From: Arthrobacter sp. MYb23
Lineage (GTDB): Bacteria > Actinomycetota > Actinomycetes > Actinomycetales > Micrococcaceae
Reading direction: 5' to 3'
DNA: 64,000 nt
Assembly (NCBI RefSeq): GCF_002979775.1
Contig: NZ_PCPR01000013.1
Span: 1 to 64,000 of the forward strand
Shown: one piece after another, positions 61,030 to 64,000 of the stretch
Layout of the letters: every line of letters begins with the position of its first letter
Numbering within the stretch: position 1 is the first letter of the stretch
Made by a program: the position numbers and the translations under genes
Notes under the pieces: model-generated
Seen by the model: the letters and a program-made list of their open reading frames with translations, nothing else
Database searches by the model: none
What the model was told of the DNA's origin: nothing

Positions 61030-61512
61030 TCACCCTAAGGTTTCCCGGCCGGCGTTCTCTGGGTTTTTTGTTTCGCGCAGTTCGCGGCCCACTGCCCTGA
61101 GTCCGGTTTCGAGCGCCCTAAGCTCTTCAAGCGTCAGTCCAGCCAGCACCTCGCCGCCCAGTTCTGGACGCGCAGCCATGAGTTCACGAACTACAGACCG
61201 TCCAAGGTCGGTGGCAAAAATTCGTCTGACCCGCTGGTCCTCTGTATCAGTGGATCTGGCGACCAGCCCCGCCGACGCGAGGCGATCAACAAGCTTGGAC
61301 ATGGATGCCATCGAGACACCGAAGGTCTCTACCAGCCCGACTCCAGTGGCTCCGCTTTCCGTGGTGACCACGACGGAGAGGACCTTCAGCTGCTGGATGG
61401 TCAGATCGGTGGTCAGTAGTGGCTGGAGGATGCGGGGGATGGAGCGGATCGTGATGGCTATGGCCAGAGCGTCTATGCTCTTCAGTGCTGATTCCCGATC
61501 TGATTCCTCCAT
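61030..61512 (-). CDS. MarR family transcriptional regulator
   Basis: The 160-residue winged-helix regulator has LTIQQLKVLSVVVTTESGAT at about residues 37-56 and the recognition region GVSMASMSKLVDRLASAGLV. The wing TDTEDQRVRRIFATDLGR follows. It is divergent from the Baeyer-Villiger monooxygenase gene with a dyad in between, and so is the likely repressor of the monooxygenase-lactonase pair. MarR proteins typically respond to phenolic or other hydrophobic compounds, which suits an aglycone or ketone inducer. Confidence 0.9.
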   Translation of the reverse strand: MEESDRESALKSIDALAIAITIRSIPRILQPLLTTDLTIQQLKVLSVVVTTESGATGVGLVETFGVSMASMSKLVDRLASAGLVARSTDTEDQRVRRIFATDLGRSVVRELMAARPELGGEVLAGLTLEELRALETGLRAVGRELRETKNPENAGRETLG

Positions 61513-61549
61513 GCCACTAAAGATATCGCGGACCGGCTTTGCGCAATTA

Positions 61550-61566
61550 CTTAGCTTAAGGCTAAG
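61550..61566. promoter_or_regulatory. MarR operator candidate
   Basis: CTTAGC and GCTAAG arms flank TTAAG in the region between the MarR and monooxygenase genes, 38 bp from the MarR start. The 17-bp length and AT-rich dyad suit MarR-family binding. Confidence 0.6.
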
Positions 61567-61707
61567 CTTTTTTCATTAGCCGACCCGTTGTCGTGTCGAC
61601 GCGTACCAGAAACCATCTGTCGGGCTTTTCCCGGATCTGGGCGCGGACGCGCATTGGGGGCGGCCGCGCAACGTGCGCATGGCGCAGTAGCGAAGCGAGG
61701 ACGATTC

Positions 61708-63540
61708 ATGGGCAGCGCCCACAACCAATCGAAGAACCAACAAAAGCCTGATGTTGAAGAGCTCCGCACCAAGTACCGGCGGGAGCGCGATCGACGTATC
61801 CGGCTAGAGGGGCTGGGGCAGTATCAAAGCGCAGCCGGTGAGTTCGGCTACTACTCGAAGGATCCTTACACCGAGCCAATACAGAGGGATCCCCGCGCTG
61901 ACTCAGTGGAAGTGCTGGTCATCGGCGCTGGATTTGGCGGACTGCTCGCCGCCGCGAGGCTGCGGGAAGCCGGGGTGGAGTCCATTCGCCTGATGGACGA
62001 GGCCGGTGACGTGGGCGGCACGTGGTACTGGAACAGGTACCCGGGCATCCATTGCGATATCGAATCGTACGTCTACATGCCCCTCCTCGAGGAGGTCGGT
62101 TACATGCCGGCATGGCGTTACGCTCCCGGTGAGGAGATCCGGCAGCACGCCATCGCCATCGCGAAGCGTTTCGACCTGTATCGGGACGTACTTTTCCAGA
62201 CCAGGGCAACAGCGCTGACCTGGGATGATGCTGCGGAGCTATGGACAGTCGAAACCGACCGCGGGGATCGGTTCCATGCACGTTTCGTCATCACGTCGTC
62301 AGGGACTCTGACACAACCCAAGTTGCCGGGGATCCCTGGCATTGAGAAGTTTCGAGGACATACTTTCCACACCAGCCGGTGGGACTATGCATACACCGGT
62401 GGCTCGGCGGAAGGTGGCATGACCGGACTTGCCGACAAACGGGTGGCAGTAGTGGGCACAGGGGCTACGGGCGTCCAGGTCATCCCGCATCTGGGCCGCG
62501 ATTCTGAGCAACTCCTCGTTTTTCAGCGGACACCGTCCACCATTGACGTTCGTGGAAACCGCCTGACGGACCCAGCCTGGGAAGCATCCCTCAAACCAGG
62601 CTGGCAGCGAGAACGGATGGAGAACTTTCTCTCCGTTCTCGCCGGGGAGCCGGTGGATGAAATCCTCGTCAAGGATGGGTGGACAGAAACCATCCAGCTG
62701 CAACGGCAGATCCTTTCCGGCGCGGTGGAGGCAGGCCTCGCCCCAGCCGAACGGGAACTGAGGGATGAACTGAAGGACTTTGAAACCATGAACCGCCTCC
62801 GTTCGCGTGTGGATGAGGTAGTACAGGACAGCGAAAGGGCAGAGGTTCTCAAGCCCTGGTACCGGTACATGTGTAAACGGCCATGCTTCAGCGATACCTA
62901 CCTCCAGACATACAACCGGCCCAACGTGACGCTGGTGGATACTGCCGACCACGGAGGCATAACACGCCTGACTGAGACCTCGATCGTGGTGGGCGAAACG
63001 GCGTATGACGTGGATTGCATTATCTTCGCTACAGGCTTCAACGTGGGCGTTTCTGGTGTGCTTTCCGGCTCCTTGCCCGTCCGGGGGAGAGGTGGGCGCT
63101 CACTCCTGGAAACATGGGCAGGCGGACTGCGCACCCTCCATGGCTTTTACAGCCACGGCTTTCCCAACCTCTTCCATCTTGGCGCACTGCAGAACGCCAA
63201 TTCTGTCAACTTCGTCCACATCCTGCAGGAGCAGGCTGAGCACATTGCAGCAGTCATCGCCGAGGGGCTGGCCGTCGGCTCGCGCGTGATTGAGCCGACC
63301 CTCAAGGCTGAGGATGGCTGGGTTAAGACCGTCAGTGACACAGCAGCCGACACCTCGCAATTCCAAGCAGAATGCACCCCTGGGTATTACAACGGTGAAG
63401 GTACACGGGCGATCTCCGGCAGCTCGTTCAGTCCAGGACCCGTAGCTTTTCACCGGATACTTCGGCAATGGCGGGAAGGCGACATGAGTGATGTCCTTGT
63501 TCCGGCGCCGCCGGCCGGCCAAACTGTGGTGGGCAAATGA
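61708..63540 (+). CDS. Baeyer-Villiger monooxygenase (FAD/NADPH dependent)
   Basis: The 610-residue flavin monooxygenase resembles cyclohexanone/steroid/acetone-type BVMOs. FAD binds at VLVIGAGFGGLLAAARL, followed by GGTWYWNRYPGIHCDIES. The BVMO fingerprint FRGHTFHTSRWDY lies ahead of the NADPH motif VVGTGATGVQV, and RPCFSDTYLQTYNRPNV is typical of the family. It inserts oxygen next to a ketone to give an ester or lactone. The start is ATG 61708, after CGAAGCGAGGA. An upstream frame to 61588 crosses the promoter. The stop overlaps the lipoprotein lactonase start (ATGA), so lactone formation and opening appear coupled. Confidence 0.93.
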   Translation: MGSAHNQSKNQQKPDVEELRTKYRRERDRRIRLEGLGQYQSAAGEFGYYSKDPYTEPIQRDPRADSVEVLVIGAGFGGLLAAARLREAGVESIRLMDEAGDVGGTWYWNRYPGIHCDIESYVYMPLLEEVGYMPAWRYAPGEEIRQHAIAIAKRFDLYRDVLFQTRATALTWDDAAELWTVETDRGDRFHARFVITSSGTLTQPKLPGIPGIEKFRGHTFHTSRWDYAYTGGSAEGGMTGLADKRVAVVGTGATGVQVIPHLGRDSEQLLVFQRTPSTIDVRGNRLTDPAWEASLKPGWQRERMENFLSVLAGEPVDEILVKDGWTETIQLQRQILSGAVEAGLAPAERELRDELKDFETMNRLRSRVDEVVQDSERAEVLKPWYRYMCKRPCFSDTYLQTYNRPNVTLVDTADHGGITRLTETSIVVGETAYDVDCIIFATGFNVGVSGVLSGSLPVRGRGGRSLLETWAGGLRTLHGFYSHGFPNLFHLGALQNANSVNFVHILQEQAEHIAAVIAEGLAVGSRVIEPTLKAEDGWVKTVSDTAADTSQFQAECTPGYYNGEGTRAISGSSFSPGPVAFHRILRQWREGDMSDVLVPAPPAGQTVVGK

Positions 63541-64000
63541 CGCCTGATCGAGAGAAGCCACTCAGGACACACTTGGGCTTCATCGCCCTCGCGGCCGTCC
63601 TTGTCTTGTCCGGCTGCACGGCCGGTACTTCCACCGAACCCGTGGCTGCAGCAGAAAAGCATTCGCCGTCGGAACAGACTGCCAAAGCCCTGGCGAATGT
63701 CACCTCGGTTCACCCATCTACCGGAATGACGCTGTTGGAGGGGCCCGTGGTGGGTCCTGACGGTGACCTCTATTTTGTAGATGTCACGGCACCTCCGGGG
63801 GCGCCTAAGGTCATGGCACTCGACGTGAGCTCATTGGAGAAGAGGACCATTTTCACAGACGGCACCAGTGCTGTCACATCGGCTCAATTCAGCCCCCGCG
63901 ATGGGCGCCTCTACCTGACGGACTACCTGGGCACCATCATCAGCATGACCCCTGAGGGCAAGGACCAGAAGGTGTTCCATTCCGGTCCCGTCAACGGAGC
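63537..64000 (+). CDS. SMP-30/gluconolactonase-like lipoprotein (partial at right edge)
   Basis: An ORF starts at ATG 63537 in ATGA overlap with the monooxygenase and runs off the window after about 154 residues. The signal peptide FIALAAVLVLSGC ends in a lipobox near residue 27, so the product is anchored outside the membrane. Beta-propeller-like repeats follow: LLEGPVVGPDGDLYFVDV, then FSPRDGRLYLTDYLGTI, matching the SMP-30/gluconolactonase/LRE family. It may hydrolyse lactones or esters from the BVMO step, though the cell location differs from the cytoplasmic monooxygenase. The C-terminus is not visible. Confidence 0.78.
   Translation, partial: MTPDREKPLRTHLGFIALAAVLVLSGCTAGTSTEPVAAAEKHSPSEQTAKALANVTSVHPSTGMTLLEGPVVGPDGDLYFVDVTAPPGAPKVMALDVSSLEKRTIFTDGTSAVTSAQFSPRDGRLYLTDYLGTIISMTPEGKDQKVFHSGPVNG

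Noticed and set aside
1..64000. tRNA, rRNA, riboswitch or phage integration sites
   Set aside because: No cloverleaf, rRNA-like segment, conserved riboswitch core or integrase gene could be recognised on either strand.

Overview
This 64 kb window reads as catabolic accessory DNA from a high-GC Gram-positive actinobacterium, most likely of the Arthrobacter/Paenarthrobacter type. That placement is inference from base composition, frequent GTG and TTG starts, GC-rich terminators mostly without T-tracts, and the mix of PucR, MHS-transporter, SDR and lipoprotein families. No core housekeeping gene, rRNA, tRNA or CRISPR array is visible. The left end is scarred by gene fragments and one decayed IS481-family element.

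Layout. 1-5750: methylmalonate-semialdehyde dehydrogenase (mmsA/iolA), a remnant of a 3-hydroxyacyl-CoA dehydrogenase joined to membrane-like sequence, an AtoE-type short-chain fatty acid transporter, gene tails, and a dead IS481 copy flanked by CTAG. 5752-11761: FAD oxidoreductase, MHS transporter, TIM-barrel isomerase-like protein, SDR and LacI regulator. 12028-20539: iron-containing alcohol dehydrogenase, succinate-semialdehyde-type dehydrogenase, an MHS transporter broken by a 23-bp tandem duplication, a GAF-PucR regulator, an MBL-fold lactonase, a zinc-ribbon protein and a zinc alcohol dehydrogenase. Lactonase, Fe-ADH and SSADH together resemble the blcABC (attKLM) gamma-butyrolactone pathway.

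20625-28214: an oligopeptide-type ABC transporter operon ending in an NylB-like serine hydrolase, with a divergent LysR gene. 28261-41714: an amide-oriented island with TetR, nitrilase-superfamily amidohydrolase, APC permease, a LuxR-HTH/periplasmic-binding-protein fusion regulator, NodB-type deacetylase, C45 Ntn hydrolase, M20 peptidase, three SDRs and two MHS transporters.

42527-60796: two glycoside operons. One carries an ABC transporter (with a fused permease-ATPase), a Gfo/Idh oxidoreductase, beta-glucuronidase and an SDR with an extra N-terminal domain. The other carries an MFS transporter, GH78 alpha-L-rhamnosidase, GH1 beta-glucosidase and an SDR. They are accompanied by LacI and TetR regulators and recognisable operators. 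61030-64000: MarR regulator, Baeyer-Villiger monooxygenase and the start of an SMP-30-like lipoprotein lactonase. The genes can be read as import and trimming of plant-derived glycosides, amides and lactones, then oxidation of the released aglycones or alcohols. The substrates themselves are inferred.
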